Shown: positions 1-9,002, numbered from the stretch's first letter. The stretch is 64,000 bases of DNA from JADGHE01 sp035716025 (GCA_035716025.1 DASTKH010000018.1:53411-117410); one strand, 5' to 3'. The notes: a model not told the origin generated them from the sequence alone. Program-made: numbers and translations.

Positions 1-67
1 CCGGCGAGCCTGCGAGCGCCGCAAGCAAGGCCAGAGCGGCCGCGCCGTAACGGCCCGGCTTAAGCAT
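1..67 (-). CDS. N-terminus of a secreted protein (partial, runs off the window)
   Basis: An ATG at 67-65 on the minus strand opens a frame that stays open to the window edge. The 22 residues visible (MLKPGRYGAAALALLAAL then AGSP) look like a Sec signal peptide: a short basic start followed by an Ala/Leu-rich core. No clear ribosome binding site is visible upstream, and nothing can be said about the mature protein. The gene would be divergent from the aminotransferase that follows. Confidence 0.45.
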   Translation of the reverse strand, partial: MLKPGRYGAAALALLAALAGSP

Positions 68-351
68 CCGGCGCCGGTGGACATTCGCACCGAGCGAAAG
101 CGCATGGCGACACGACAAGCGCGGTGTCGCCGCCCCGAGGAGGCGGCGGGTCTTTTGGAGCTGGAGCGTGAATCCGGCGCGAGGCATCGCAGATTTCTAT
201 AGCAAACCGGGTGGTTCTCCGGCACCTCGGTGCCGGCAAGGACTCGTTTCGGCGACGTGAAACGGCTAAACGGTCCGTCGGTCAAGGAACCGGCGGAATG
301 CGGCGGCAGCGCGGCGCCGCCCGGTCAACGTCCCGCGAGAGGAAGGCAGGC

Positions 352-1533
352 ATGCTGATCGACACGCCGCGGCAGCGACTCGAAGCCTCGGCCCGCAGCG
401 AGGTCCCGCCCTTCATCGTGATGGACGTGATGGAAGCGGCGGCACGAATCGAAGCGGCCGGCGGCCGAGTCATCCACATGGAGGTCGGTCAGCCTGTGGC
501 CCCTGCCCCGGCGACGGCGCTTGCGGCCGCCGAAACGGCTCTGCGGACCAAACGGGTCGCCTATACCGCCGCGCTCGGCATTCCGTCGCTGCGGCTGCGG
601 ATCGCCCGCCATTATGCGGAAACTTACAAGCTTGAGATTGATCCCGACCGCGTCGCCGTCACCACCGGCTCGTCCGGCGGCTTCATCCTCGCCTTTTTGT
701 CGCTGTTCGAGCCGGGAGACCGGGTCGCGGTCGCCTCGCCCGGCTACCCGCCCTATCGCCATATCCTCTCCGCGCTCGGCTGTACGCCGGTCCTGATCGA
801 AACCTGCGCCGAAACGCGCTGGAGCCTCACGCCCGAGACGCTGCGCGCCGCCCACCGGTCGGCGCCGCTGAGAGGAGTCATCGTGGCGAGCCCCGCCAAT
901 CCGACCGGTACCATGATGGAGGCGGACACCTTGAAGGCCCTCGTCGAGGCCGCGGAGGACTGCGGCATCCGCGTCATCTCGGACGAGATCTACCACGGGC
1001 TCGATTACGCCTTCCCGGCAGAGACCGCTCTGCGCTTTTCCGACCAGGCAATCGTCATCAATTCCTTCTCGAAGTACTTCTGCATGACCGGCTGGCGCGT
1101 CGGCTGGATGGTGCTTCCCCCCGCCCTCGTGCGCCCCGTCGAGCGTTTGCAGCAGAACCTGGCGATTTCGGTGCCGGCACTCTCGCAGATCGCCGCCGAG
1201 GCGGCCTTCGACGGTCGCGCCGAAATGGAAGCGGTCAAAGAGGGTTATTCAGAGAACCGCGACATCCTCCTCCGCGGACTGCCGGCGGCCGGATTCGACC
1301 GCATCCTCCCGGTGGACGGCGCCTTTTATCTCTACGCGGATGTGAGCCGCTTCACCGACGACAGTCTGGATTTCGCCAAGCAGATGCTCGAACAGGCGGG
1401 CGTCGCGGCCACCCCGGGGGTGGATTTCGATCCCGCCCGAGGCCGCCATTTCCTTCGCTTCTGCTATGCCGGTTCCGCAGCGGAAATGCGGGAGGCGGTG
1501 GAGCGGATCGGCCGTTGGCTCCGCCGCGACTGA
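352..1533 (+). CDS. Class I/II PLP-dependent aminotransferase
   Basis: Fold-type I aminotransferase of 393 residues that should move an amino group between an amino acid and a 2-oxoacid in the cytoplasm. The motif SFSKYF places the PLP-binding lysine at about residue 241, followed by GWRVGW. SPANPTG and SDEIYHG are the usual PLP-contact motifs of the AspC/AlaC-like family. I chose the ATG at 352 because AGGAAGG lies just upstream; the frame is open back to 211, but the extra residues are low-complexity Arg-rich sequence. Substrate cannot be read from the sequence. It stands alone, followed by a hairpin. Confidence 0.9.
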   Translation: MLIDTPRQRLEASARSEVPPFIVMDVMEAAARIEAAGGRVIHMEVGQPVAPAPATALAAAETALRTKRVAYTAALGIPSLRLRIARHYAETYKLEIDPDRVAVTTGSSGGFILAFLSLFEPGDRVAVASPGYPPYRHILSALGCTPVLIETCAETRWSLTPETLRAAHRSAPLRGVIVASPANPTGTMMEADTLKALVEAAEDCGIRVISDEIYHGLDYAFPAETALRFSDQAIVINSFSKYFCMTGWRVGWMVLPPALVRPVERLQQNLAISVPALSQIAAEAAFDGRAEMEAVKEGYSENRDILLRGLPAAGFDRILPVDGAFYLYADVSRFTDDSLDFAKQMLEQAGVAATPGVDFDPARGRHFLRFCYAGSAAEMREAVERIGRWLRRD

Positions 1534-1579
1534 GAGGCCTCGGCCTCGCGCTACAAGGTGGCCTCTGCCGTACCTACAT

Positions 1580-1603
1580 AAAGCCCGACCTCAGGGGCTT
1601 TTT
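1580..1603 (+). terminator. Hairpin with T-tract between aminotransferase and HtrA-like gene
   Basis: Arms AAAGCCC (1580-1586) and GGGCTTT (1595-1601) form a perfect 7-bp stem with an 8-base loop, and five T follow (1599-1603). It looks like an intrinsic terminator for the aminotransferase gene. However, the ATG of the next gene is at 1606, and its only ribosome binding site candidate, AGGGG at 1593-1597, lies in the 3' arm. It could therefore also be a translation-controlling hairpin. Confidence 0.5.
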
Positions 1604-1605
1604 CC

Positions 1606-2628
1606 ATGCTCGACTTCACCTCTTTGCACGCGTTCGGAACGTCCGGCGAGGCGCCCGCCGAGGGCGACACGCAAACCGCCGAGGCGGAACACGATCTTTT
1701 CGATGCCTATTCGCGCGCGGTGAGCGGCGCCGCCGACCGTGTCGGTCCTGCGGTCGTGCGGGTCGATACGCGCGAGCGAAAGGGAGACCGGCGCGGCGGC
1801 GTCGGTTCCGGCGTCATCATCGCGCCGGATGGACTGATCCTTACCAACAGCCACGTCGTCGACGGCGCGCGCGAGGCCCACGTCACGGATTCGGAGGGCC
1901 GGACCATGCCGGCGCGTCTCGTGGGAGAGGACCCGGACACCGACCTTGCTCTCCTGCACGCGAGCGCGGCGCACAGCCTGCCGACCGCAACGCTCGGCGA
2001 CTCGAAAACGTTGCGCCGCGGCCAGCTCGTGATTGCGATCGGCAATCCGCTCGGTTTCGAATCGACGGTGACTGCCGGCGTGGTCTCGGCGCTCGGGCGT
2101 TCGATCCGCGCCCGCACCGGCCGGCTGATCGAAGACGTGATCCAAACCGATGCGGCCCTCAATCCCGGCAACTCCGGTGGGCCTCTCGTCTCCTCGCGCG
2201 GCGAAGTGATCGGCATCAACACGGCGGTGATTCTCGGGGCGCAAGGCATCTGCTTCGCGGTTGCGAGCAACACCGCGCATGTGGTGCTGAGCGAACTTAT
2301 CCGGCACGGTCGGGTGCGGCGCGCCTTTATCGGCGTTGCCGGGCAGACCGTGCCGGTGCCGCGGCGACACGCGCACGCGGCCGGCATAACGAATGCGTTC
2401 GGCGTGATGATCCTGAGCTGCGATCCTGACGGGCCGGCCGCGGCCGCCGGCCTGATGAGCCGCGACATCATCGTCCGCCTCGACGACCAGCCCGTGACCG
2501 GGGTGGACGATCTCGTTCGGCTGCTCAATGCGGACCGGATCGGCAAGCCTGTGCTGGTCGAGGCTCTGCGGCTCGGCCGCGCGCAGGAGTTTGCGGTGAC
2601 ACCGCGCGAACGGCGGCCGATCGGCTGA
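1606..2628 (+). CDS. HtrA/Do-like trypsin-fold serine protease with PDZ domain, no signal peptide
   Basis: S1C-family serine protease of 340 residues. The catalytic triad is readable as His in LTNSHVVDG, Asp in DPDTDLALL and Ser in NPGNSGGPL, and a single PDZ domain fills the C-terminal third (roughly residues 245-335). Unlike periplasmic DegP/DegQ there is no signal peptide or membrane segment; the first 40 residues are acidic and polar, so the enzyme may act in the cytoplasm, which is unusual for the family. A classical two-PDZ homologue lies at 46036-47436. The start is the first ATG of the frame; its ribosome site lies within a hairpin. Confidence 0.88.
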   Translation: MLDFTSLHAFGTSGEAPAEGDTQTAEAEHDLFDAYSRAVSGAADRVGPAVVRVDTRERKGDRRGGVGSGVIIAPDGLILTNSHVVDGAREAHVTDSEGRTMPARLVGEDPDTDLALLHASAAHSLPTATLGDSKTLRRGQLVIAIGNPLGFESTVTAGVVSALGRSIRARTGRLIEDVIQTDAALNPGNSGGPLVSSRGEVIGINTAVILGAQGICFAVASNTAHVVLSELIRHGRVRRAFIGVAGQTVPVPRRHAHAAGITNAFGVMILSCDPDGPAAAAGLMSRDIIVRLDDQPVTGVDDLVRLLNADRIGKPVLVEALRLGRAQEFAVTPRERRPIG

Positions 2629-2652
2629 TCCTCACAATGCGCCTGGTCGTGG

Positions 2653-3123
2653 TCAGGAAGCGGCGCGCAAAGCGCGGTGGCGTTCGAGATCGATCACGAC
2701 CGGGCGGGGAGCCGGTGCGATGTCCGGCGCGCGGCGGGCGGGAGCGAGAAGGTCGCGCACCGCCGTGCAGAGTGCGACGAGGGTGAAGGGCTTCGGCAGA
2801 TGCACGGAGTTGCTCACGCGTCGTTCCGGCCGGGCCGCTTCCGCGCAGGCGGAAGCATAGACGATCGGCACTTCGCCGCGCATTTCGCGCATGGCTTCCG
2901 CAAGTTCCCATCCGCTCATGGGACCCGCCAGATCGACATCGGCGAGCACGAGATCGAAGGGGACATCCATGACGGCAAGGCTTAGCGCGTCCTCGGCAGC
3001 GGTCACAGCCGTCGTCTCGAAGCCTGCATACTCCAAGGCGTCGCAAATCATCGCCGAGATGAGCGGATCGGCCTCGACCACCAGGATGTGTCGCCGTACG
3101 CTTTCAGAACCTGCCGCATTCAT
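2653..3123 (-). CDS. Response regulator, single receiver domain
   Basis: CheY-like receiver protein of 156 residues. The acidic pocket is E17/D19, the phosphoacceptor is D62 in LADVDL, and the conserved lysine is K111 in HLPKPF. About 30 Pro/Arg-rich residues follow and hold no output domain, so it probably works by protein contact or as part of a phosphorelay. No histidine kinase gene lies beside it. It converges on the HtrA-like gene, with 24 bases between the two stops. Confidence 0.87.
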   Translation of the reverse strand: MNAAGSESVRRHILVVEADPLISAMICDALEYAGFETTAVTAAEDALSLAVMDVPFDLVLADVDLAGPMSGWELAEAMREMRGEVPIVYASACAEAARPERRVSNSVHLPKPFTLVALCTAVRDLLAPARRAPDIAPAPRPVVIDLERHRALRAAS

Positions 3124-3256
3124 TGTTTGGCCCTCGGTGCGGCACCACCCTATCTTGCGGCCGGAACGGGCGGCTTATGAATTCCATTCAAATTGTTCGG
3201 ATCTCGCCTCATATCGTGGATAGCAATGCGTTAACGGACATTGTGGAGGCGTGCTG

Positions 3257-3949
3257 ATGGCGAGCCGGGAGAACGCATCCATCGACATCACGCCCGAGGT
3301 GCTGCTCAAGGCCTACGCCTGCGGCATCTTTCCGATGGCGGAGGATTCGGAGGATCCGGCGCTTTATTGGGTCGAGCCGGAGCGACGCGGGATCATGCCG
3401 CTCGACGCGTTCCGCGTTCCCTCGCGGCTCGCCCGCACCGTGCGGGCGGACCGCTTCACCGTCGTCTGCAATCGGGATTTCGATGCGGTGATTGCCGGCT
3501 GCGCCGAGCCCCGCGAAAAGGCGGATCGGACATGGATCAACGCGCGCATCCGCCGACTCTACGGCGCACTGTTCGCGCGCGGCCATTGCCACACCGTGGA
3601 AGTCTATGACGGGGATGCCCTCGTCGGCGGTCTCTACGGCGTTTCGCTCGGCGCGGCCTTTTTCGGCGAAAGCATGTTCCACCGCGTCCGCGACACTTCG
3701 AAGATCGCGCTCGTGCATCTCGTCGCGCGCTTGCGCGCGGGCGGTTTCCGCCTCCTGGACGCGCAGTTCGTGACGGCCCATCTGCAGACCTTCGGGGCGA
3801 TCGAGGTGTCTCGCAGCCGCTATCACAAGCTTCTGGAAGCGGCGATTGCCGCGGATGCCGACTTTTCGGCGCTGCCGCCGGGCCGACCGATCCCCGGGGC
3901 CGAGGCGCTCCGGCTTGCGCTCGCGCCGGCGCGCGCGCGGGACGCCTGA
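3257..3949 (+). CDS. aat: Leucyl/phenylalanyl-tRNA-protein transferase
   Basis: Transfers Leu or Phe from aminoacyl-tRNA to proteins with an N-terminal Lys or Arg, creating a destabilising residue for ClpS/ClpAP. The protein of 230 residues has the family signatures YACGIFPM near the N-terminus, LVGGLYGVSLG and FFGESMF in the middle, and LLDAQFVTAHL. I chose ATG 3257 over GTG 3251 because GGAGG at 3244-3248 is then well spaced. It converges on the DUF2155 gene with a 4-base gap, a pairing common in Rhizobiales. clpS is about 5 kb downstream. Confidence 0.95.
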   Translation: MASRENASIDITPEVLLKAYACGIFPMAEDSEDPALYWVEPERRGIMPLDAFRVPSRLARTVRADRFTVVCNRDFDAVIAGCAEPREKADRTWINARIRRLYGALFARGHCHTVEVYDGDALVGGLYGVSLGAAFFGESMFHRVRDTSKIALVHLVARLRAGGFRLLDAQFVTAHLQTFGAIEVSRSRYHKLLEAAIAADADFSALPPGRPIPGAEALRLALAPARARDA

Positions 3950-3953
3950 CCCG

Positions 3954-4850
3954 CTATCGCCGCAACGGCGGTCGCTCGGCGGGCCGTTCCGGCGGCGTCG
4001 GCGCACTGTTCGGCGGCGATGACGGAGCCGGCACGCTGTCGCCGGCCTGAGGCTGTTGCACGCTCGCGATCGTGGGCTTGTCGGATTTGCAGGCCGTGAG
4101 CCACACGTCATAAATCGGATGTTCGACCGCGTTGAGACCGGGGCTCGCCGCAAACATCCAGCCGGTGAAGATGCGCTTGACCTCGCCCTTGAGCGTGATC
4201 TCATCGACCTCCACGAACCCGTCGGTATTCGGTGTCTCGGTCGGCGGCCGCGTGTAGCAGGCGCGCGGCGTCAAGCGCAGGGCGCCGAACTGTACCGTCT
4301 CGTTGATCGCGACCTCGAAGCTGATGATCCGCCCCGTGATCTTGTCGAGACCCGCAAAGATCGCGGTCGGGTTGGCGATCTTCTGCTCAGGAGGTGCAAC
4401 GACGACCTCGTCGCCGGAAGACGGCGCGGTGTTGCCCTGCTGCGGCGTTCCGCGCGGCTGCCGTTGCCCGGGTGGCAGGCCCGGCAACGGAGACGGCGCC
4501 GGTCTCCCATCGGGCGGACGAGTTGCGACGTCCGCGTCCGCAGGCGGAGCGGCCGCCCCCGGCGGCGGCGGCAAGGGCTGGCTCTCCACGCTGCCCGGCC
4601 GCGGTTGCGAGGGAAGCCGCGTAAGCGGCGGCGGCGGCGGTTCGGGAAGCGGCTCGCGCGAGCGGTACCAGGGATCGGGCTCAGTCTCGAGAAGCGGCGG
4701 AAGGCGCGGATCGCGCTCGATTCGCTGCGGAACGTCTGCGGGCGGCCGCGGCGGCCCCCCGAAGATGGACCCGAATTGGGCTGCCGCGGGCGCAGCGAAC
4801 GCCACGGCGGCAAGGCCGGTCAGAATGCTCAGGCGCCTCTTCGGAAGCAT
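3954..4850 (-). CDS. DUF2155 domain protein, exported, proline-rich
   Basis: A 298-residue protein whose first ~30 residues form a signal peptide ending AAPAAAQ. A long Pro-rich linker follows, and the DUF2155 domain occupies roughly residues 190-260 (KITGRIISFEVAINETVQFG, then YDVWLTAC). The domain function is unknown. I moved the start to ATG 4850, which has AGAGG upstream and begins directly with the signal peptide. The neighbours NDUFA12 and aat form a conserved alphaproteobacterial group, and DUF2155 may be linked to the cell envelope or to complex I, but that is only association. Confidence 0.88.
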   Translation of the reverse strand: MLPKRRLSILTGLAAVAFAAPAAAQFGSIFGGPPRPPADVPQRIERDPRLPPLLETEPDPWYRSREPLPEPPPPPLTRLPSQPRPGSVESQPLPPPPGAAAPPADADVATRPPDGRPAPSPLPGLPPGQRQPRGTPQQGNTAPSSGDEVVVAPPEQKIANPTAIFAGLDKITGRIISFEVAINETVQFGALRLTPRACYTRPPTETPNTDGFVEVDEITLKGEVKRIFTGWMFAASPGLNAVEHPIYDVWLTACKSDKPTIASVQQPQAGDSVPAPSSPPNSAPTPPERPAERPPLRR

Positions 4851-4947
4851 CAAATCGCCTCTGCCGCCAAGGGTCGGCGTCAAGCCCCGTTAACACCGCG
4901 AATACGGCGCGGAAAGGGCGGGCGGACGCCACGACGGACCGATCTTC

Positions 4948-5373
4948 TTATCGCCGGGCGCCGGACTCTCCCGGGGTCCAGGGCCGGTAGTCGCCGGTCG
5001 CACGCGGCCGCCGGTTCTGTCCCAGCAGCGAGCCGCTCGGCCGGTATGCCGCCGGCGTTCCCGTCAGGTTCGGACGATGCGGCTTTTGCCAGGGGCGCGG
5101 CTGATAATTTTCTTGCGTGGGCGGCACATCAACGATGTGGTGCAGCCAGCCGTGCCAGGACGGCGGCACTTTCGTGGGCTCCGCATAACCATTGTAGATG
5201 ACCCAGCGCCGCTCGAACTTCAGCACCGGATCGACCTTGCCTCTTGCGGTCCGGTAATACCGGTTGCCGAATTCGTCCTCGCCGACAAATTCGCCGTAAA
5301 GCCAGGTCCAGAGCTGGGTACCGAAGGTCTGGCCGTTCCACCAGGTAAAAAGCTTGAGCAGAAACTGCGTCAT
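4948..5373 (-). CDS. NDUFA12-family NADH:ubiquinone oxidoreductase accessory subunit
   Basis: Bacterial homologue of the mitochondrial complex I subunit NDUFA12 (B17.2), 141 residues. The family core is clear: YGEFVGEDEFGNRYYR, then RRWVIYNG and WHGWLHH, followed by a Pro-rich tail. In alphaproteobacteria this supernumerary subunit associates with complex I. I chose the ATG at 5373 because the homology begins there (MTQFLLKLFTWW); the frame extends upstream to 5481 without support. The same-strand neighbour downstream is DUF2155, 97 bases away. Confidence 0.92.
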   Translation of the reverse strand: MTQFLLKLFTWWNGQTFGTQLWTWLYGEFVGEDEFGNRYYRTARGKVDPVLKFERRWVIYNGYAEPTKVPPSWHGWLHHIVDVPPTQENYQPRPWQKPHRPNLTGTPAAYRPSGSLLGQNRRPRATGDYRPWTPGESGARR

Positions 5374-5537
5374 TGGCCGGTCGCCTTGCACGGTGCGACG
5401 GTTTCTTGCCACCGCGGACCGGCGATGTCCAGTCGCGGGGCGGCCGCCGCGCCCGCGTTTGAAGCTTGCGCAGGCAACCATTCGTCCGCGGCGTCATTTT
5501 GCGTTGGGACCCCCGAGGCAGGCGGTGGGAGCTTCGA

Positions 5538-6692
5538 ATGGATTTGGAACAGATCGGGCCGTTTCTTGCATGGATTCCGGGCTGGATGGTCGGCGCTGTT
5601 CTCATCGCCTTCGCCACACTGGTCGCCCTATTCGTCCACTCCGTGACGATGCGGCTCGTTCGGCACGTCTTCGGCAATCACGAGACCTTCGGCCCCATTC
5701 TCCTCGAACAGACCCGGGGACCGGCAAAGCTCGCGCTCGTGATCTTGGCGGGGCGCTTCACCGTCCCCCTCGCGCCCTTCGATGACACGCTGTCGCAGTG
5801 GCTTGGCCGACTCCTCACCCTCGCCTTCATTGCCTTGATCGGATGGATCGCGGTGCGGGCCGTCGATATCGCGGCGGGCCTCTACATGCGTCGCTTCCGG
5901 CTCGACGTCGAAGACAATCTGATCGCCCGCAAGCACGTGACGCAGGTACACATCTTGCGGCGCGCCATCAAGACGCTGGCCGTCATCATCACGACCGCGG
6001 CCGCACTGATGACCTTCGATTCGGTCCGGCAGTACGGCGTCAGCCTGTTCGCGTCTGCCGGAGCCGCAGGCCTCATCGTCGGCCTCGCCGCGCGTCCGGT
6101 GCTGAGCAATCTGATCGCCGGCGTGCAGCTCGCCGTCACGCAGCCCATTCGCGTGGACGATGCCGTGATCGTCGAGAACGAATGGGGCTGGATCGAGGAA
6201 ATTACGGCGACCTACGTCGTCGTGCGCCTGTGGGATTGGCGGCGGCTCGTCGTGCCGCTCTCCTATTTTATCGAGAAGCCGTTCCAGAACTGGACCCGAG
6301 AAGGCGCGGCGCTGATCGGCAGCGTGATCTTTCACGTCGACTACACGGCGCCGGTCGCGCGCATCCGCGGCGAACTCGAGCGGATCGTGAAGGCATCGGC
6401 TCTTTGGGACGGCCAGGTGGTGAATCTGCAAGTCACCGAGCTTAAGGACCGGACCATGGAATTGCGCGCTCTGGCAAGTGCGCGCAATGCGCCGAACGCG
6501 TGGGACCTTCGTTGCGAAATTCGCGAGAAGCTCGTCGCCTTTCTGCAGCGGGAAGCCCCTGCTGCGCTTCCTCTCACGCGCGCCAACATCGCGCTCGAGA
6601 ACGCAGACGCGCCTGCGGCCGGCGCGGGACGATCGGACGACGGCCGACGCCGCGCGCGGGCGCCGCAAGGCGCGGCCGAAGACGCCCATTAG
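5538..6692 (+). CDS. MscS-family mechanosensitive ion channel
   Basis: Inner-membrane channel of 384 residues that opens on membrane tension to release solutes during hypo-osmotic shock. Hydrophobic segments cover roughly residues 10-35, 55-75, 85-110 and 150-175. The pore helix is the Gly/Ala-rich stretch GAAGLIVGLAARPVLSNLIAG, followed by the beta domain (DAVIVENEWGWIEEI, then VVRLWDWRRLVVP) and FQNWTR. The C-terminus is Arg/Ala-rich. ATG 5538 has GGGAG upstream; an earlier ATG of the frame at 5466 adds only Arg-rich residues. Confidence 0.93.
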   Translation: MDLEQIGPFLAWIPGWMVGAVLIAFATLVALFVHSVTMRLVRHVFGNHETFGPILLEQTRGPAKLALVILAGRFTVPLAPFDDTLSQWLGRLLTLAFIALIGWIAVRAVDIAAGLYMRRFRLDVEDNLIARKHVTQVHILRRAIKTLAVIITTAAALMTFDSVRQYGVSLFASAGAAGLIVGLAARPVLSNLIAGVQLAVTQPIRVDDAVIVENEWGWIEEITATYVVVRLWDWRRLVVPLSYFIEKPFQNWTREGAALIGSVIFHVDYTAPVARIRGELERIVKASALWDGQVVNLQVTELKDRTMELRALASARNAPNAWDLRCEIREKLVAFLQREAPAALPLTRANIALENADAPAAGAGRSDDGRRRARAPQGAAEDAH

Positions 6693-6852
6693 CTGCCCGG
6701 ATCGCGGTAGTCCGCACCTCGGCCCGTGATCTAACGAAGCGGTGCTTTCCTTCAGTCTCGCAACAACGCCGCATGGAGAAGCCAAAAATCTCGGCCGGCG
6801 CAACCAGGCGTCCGGCCGTCGGCGCGGCGCGTTCGCCACGCCGACAACAGCC

Positions 6853-7155
6853 TCACGAGATCCACTCCGGAACGCGCCCGCGCGCCGGCAAAGGCGGATC
6901 CCACAACCGGTCGACGAACTGCACGCCGAGATCCTGATTGCGGCGCCACACCACGCGGCACTCGCGGGGGTGGCCCCGGCCCGGCGTCAGTTTGAGGATG
7001 AACTCATCCGGCAGCGGTTCCGCACAGGTGATGCGCGCGCCGCCGTTCGACAGGTTGTTCACGATACAACTGATGCGACCCCGCCCGTCCTTCAACTCGA
7101 CGTAGGCGGGTGACTCCCACTGTACCCGGAAACTTCGGCGTCGTTCGCGCGACAT
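6853..7155 (-). CDS. PilZ domain protein
   Basis: A 100-residue protein that is essentially one PilZ domain, a cyclic di-GMP receptor fold. The RxxxR-type motif is in RERRRSFR near the N-terminus, and the second motif is NLSNGGARI, matching (D/N)xSxxG. It has no attached output domain, so it probably signals by protein contact. The start ATG at 7155 follows a strong GGAGGAGA site; the frame is open further upstream but unsupported. It is divergent from the flavin reductase gene. Confidence 0.9.
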   Translation of the reverse strand: MSRERRRSFRVQWESPAYVELKDGRGRISCIVNNLSNGGARITCAEPLPDEFILKLTPGRGHPRECRVVWRRNQDLGVQFVDRLWDPPLPARGRVPEWIS

Positions 7156-7360
7156 GGCTCTCCTCCACGTTCGAGGCGCGCATTCCACGGCGCGGCCCCC
7201 CAACGTGCGCTTAAGGGGGTCGTGAAAATGCTCCGCGTTTGTTCGACGCAATTTGCCGCCGTCCGTGTCACAATCTGTCGCACAAATCGCCTCACGTCCG
7301 TGCGTTTCACGGTGTCTACGCGTGATGCGTGCGGCGCCATCCCACGCTATTCTGCACGGC

Positions 7361-7924
7361 ATGAACAGAACCGCCTATCGCAAACACGATTTTCCGGTCT
7401 CCGAGATCCGCCGGTTCCTCGAACCCGGTCCGGTCGTACTGGTCAGCTCGTCGTACAGAGGGCAGTCCAACATCATGACCATGGGCTGGCACATGGTGAT
7501 GGAATTCACGCCCTCCCTCGTCGGCTGCCTGATCGCCGCTTCGAACCACAGTTTCGAGCTGGTGCGTCGCAGCCGCGAATGCGTCATCAACGTGCCGACG
7601 GTGGATCTCGCGGAGGCCGTGGTCGGCATCGGCAACTGTTCGGGCGCCCGTGTCGACAAGTTCGCCCGCTTCGGGCTGACCGCGGCGCCCGCCGCCGAGG
7701 TCGCCGCGCCGTTGATTGCGGAATGCCCCGCGAACCTCGAGTGCCGGCTCCACGATTCGTCCCTGATCGACAAGTACAATGTCTTCATTTTCGAGGTGGT
7801 CCGCGCGCATGCGCCGAAGGCCCCGAAATATCCCCGCACGTTGCACTACCGCGGCGAGGGCATGTTCATGATCGCGGGCCCCTCCGCCAACTATCGACGC
7901 AAGTTCAAGCGACAGAACCTGTAG
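7361..7924 (+). CDS. Flavin reductase-like FMN-binding protein
   Basis: A 187-residue protein of the flavin reductase-like family (split-barrel FMN-binding fold). Features include VLVSSSYRGQSNIMTMGWHM near the N-terminus (the typical opening strand and FMN-binding loop), SRECVINVPT in the middle and the late LHYRGEGMFMIAG. Such proteins reduce flavin with NAD(P)H for a partner monooxygenase or act as stand-alone oxidoreductases; no partner is adjacent. The start at 7361 begins the homology. A Bug-type binding protein follows 55 bases later on the same strand. Confidence 0.88.
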   Translation: MNRTAYRKHDFPVSEIRRFLEPGPVVLVSSSYRGQSNIMTMGWHMVMEFTPSLVGCLIAASNHSFELVRRSRECVINVPTVDLAEAVVGIGNCSGARVDKFARFGLTAAPAAEVAAPLIAECPANLECRLHDSSLIDKYNVFIFEVVRAHAPKAPKYPRTLHYRGEGMFMIAGPSANYRRKFKRQNL

Positions 7925-7979
7925 CCAATCTTATGCTGCCGCGGCAGGAGCCGCCGCCGGCTCGTTGGAGGGAGAAAAC

Positions 7980-8963
7980 ATGCCTAGAGTATCTCGCCGT
8001 ACAGTACTGGCCGGGTTGACCGCGACGGCCCTGACCCCGCTCGCGCGACCAGCGCGCGCACAGGGCGCCTATCCCGGCGACAAGACCGTCAAGGTCGTGG
8101 TGCCCTACCCTGCGGGCGGCGCGACCGACGTGATCGGTCGCATCGTCGCCGACCGCATGGCGGCGCACTGGCGCACGTCGGTAATCGTGGAAAACGTGTC
8201 GGGCGCCGCCTCGAATATCGGCATGGATCGCGTCGCGAAGGGGCCGAATGACGGCACGCAGATCGTGATCGTGCCGCCGCAGATCGCCATCAATCAGTTC
8301 CTGTACCAGAAACTGCCGTTCGACCCCGAAAAGGACTTTGTGCCGATCGCGCAGGTCGCCAATCTCTGCAATATCCTGGTGGTCCGCAAGAATTTCGCGG
8401 AGGTCAATTCCGTGAAGGACCTCATCGCCTACGCGAAGGCCAACCCGGGCAAACTCAATTACGCCTCGTCGGGAAACGGCACGACCATCCACCTCTCCGG
8501 CGAACTGTTCAAGAAAATGGCCGGGGTCGACATGAAGCACATTCCCTATCGGGGCAGCGCGCCGGCCGTGAACGACCTCGTCGCCGGTCAGGTCGACCTC
8601 ATGTTCGACAACGCCCCCTCCATCGTCGGCCAGGTGCGCGGCGGCACCGTGAAGGCGCTGGCGGTGACGACGCTCAAGCCCACGCCGCAATTGCCGGACC
8701 TGCCGACCGTGGCGGAGACGGTTCCCGGCTACGACACCGCCTCCTGGTTCGGCGTCGGCGTGCGGGCCGGCACGCCGGAGCCGATCTGCGCCGAGATCGA
8801 GCGGGTCTGCCGCCTGCTCGTGCAGGAGGATGAGGTGAAGAAGCGGATGGCCTCCGTCATCGCCGACCCCGTCCTGTCGGATCGCAAGGCGTTCACGGCG
8901 TTCATCGAAGCCGAACGCAAGAAATGGGGCGCCCTGATCCGCGATCTGAACATTTCCCTCTAG
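7980..8963 (+). CDS. Bug-family (TctC-like) tripartite tricarboxylate transporter binding protein
   Basis: Periplasmic solute receptor of 327 residues. It begins MPRVSRRTVLAG, a twin-arginine-type signal ending around PARAQG, so it may travel by Tat. Family marks are VPYPAGGATDVIGR near residue 45, NPGKLNYASSGNGT near 160, IPYRGSAPAVNDLVAGQVD and LPDLPTVAE. No TctA/TctB membrane genes are nearby, so its partner is encoded elsewhere. The ATG at 7980 has GGAGGGAG upstream. It differs from the three other Bug proteins in this window in its signal type and Gly-rich motif (PAGGATD rather than APGGPSD). Confidence 0.93.
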   Translation: MPRVSRRTVLAGLTATALTPLARPARAQGAYPGDKTVKVVVPYPAGGATDVIGRIVADRMAAHWRTSVIVENVSGAASNIGMDRVAKGPNDGTQIVIVPPQIAINQFLYQKLPFDPEKDFVPIAQVANLCNILVVRKNFAEVNSVKDLIAYAKANPGKLNYASSGNGTTIHLSGELFKKMAGVDMKHIPYRGSAPAVNDLVAGQVDLMFDNAPSIVGQVRGGTVKALAVTTLKPTPQLPDLPTVAETVPGYDTASWFGVGVRAGTPEPICAEIERVCRLLVQEDEVKKRMASVIADPVLSDRKAFTAFIEAERKKWGALIRDLNISL

Positions 8964-8972
8964 GGGCCGCGG

Positions 8973-8994
8973 GCGGCCGCTGCCCGGCGGCCGC
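8973..8994 (+). terminator. GC-rich hairpin after the Bug gene
   Basis: Two copies of GCGGCCGC (8973-8980 and 8987-8994) pair across a 6-base loop, 10 bases after the Bug stop codon. There is no T-tract, so it is at best a weak or Rho-aided terminator. Confidence 0.35.
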
Positions 8995-9002
8995 TCCTGC
9001 GC

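Noticed and set aside
8973..8994. Double NotI-like GCGGCCGC as a recombination or attachment site
   Set aside because: Self-complementary GC-rich octamers are expected at this base composition, and no mobile gene is nearby.
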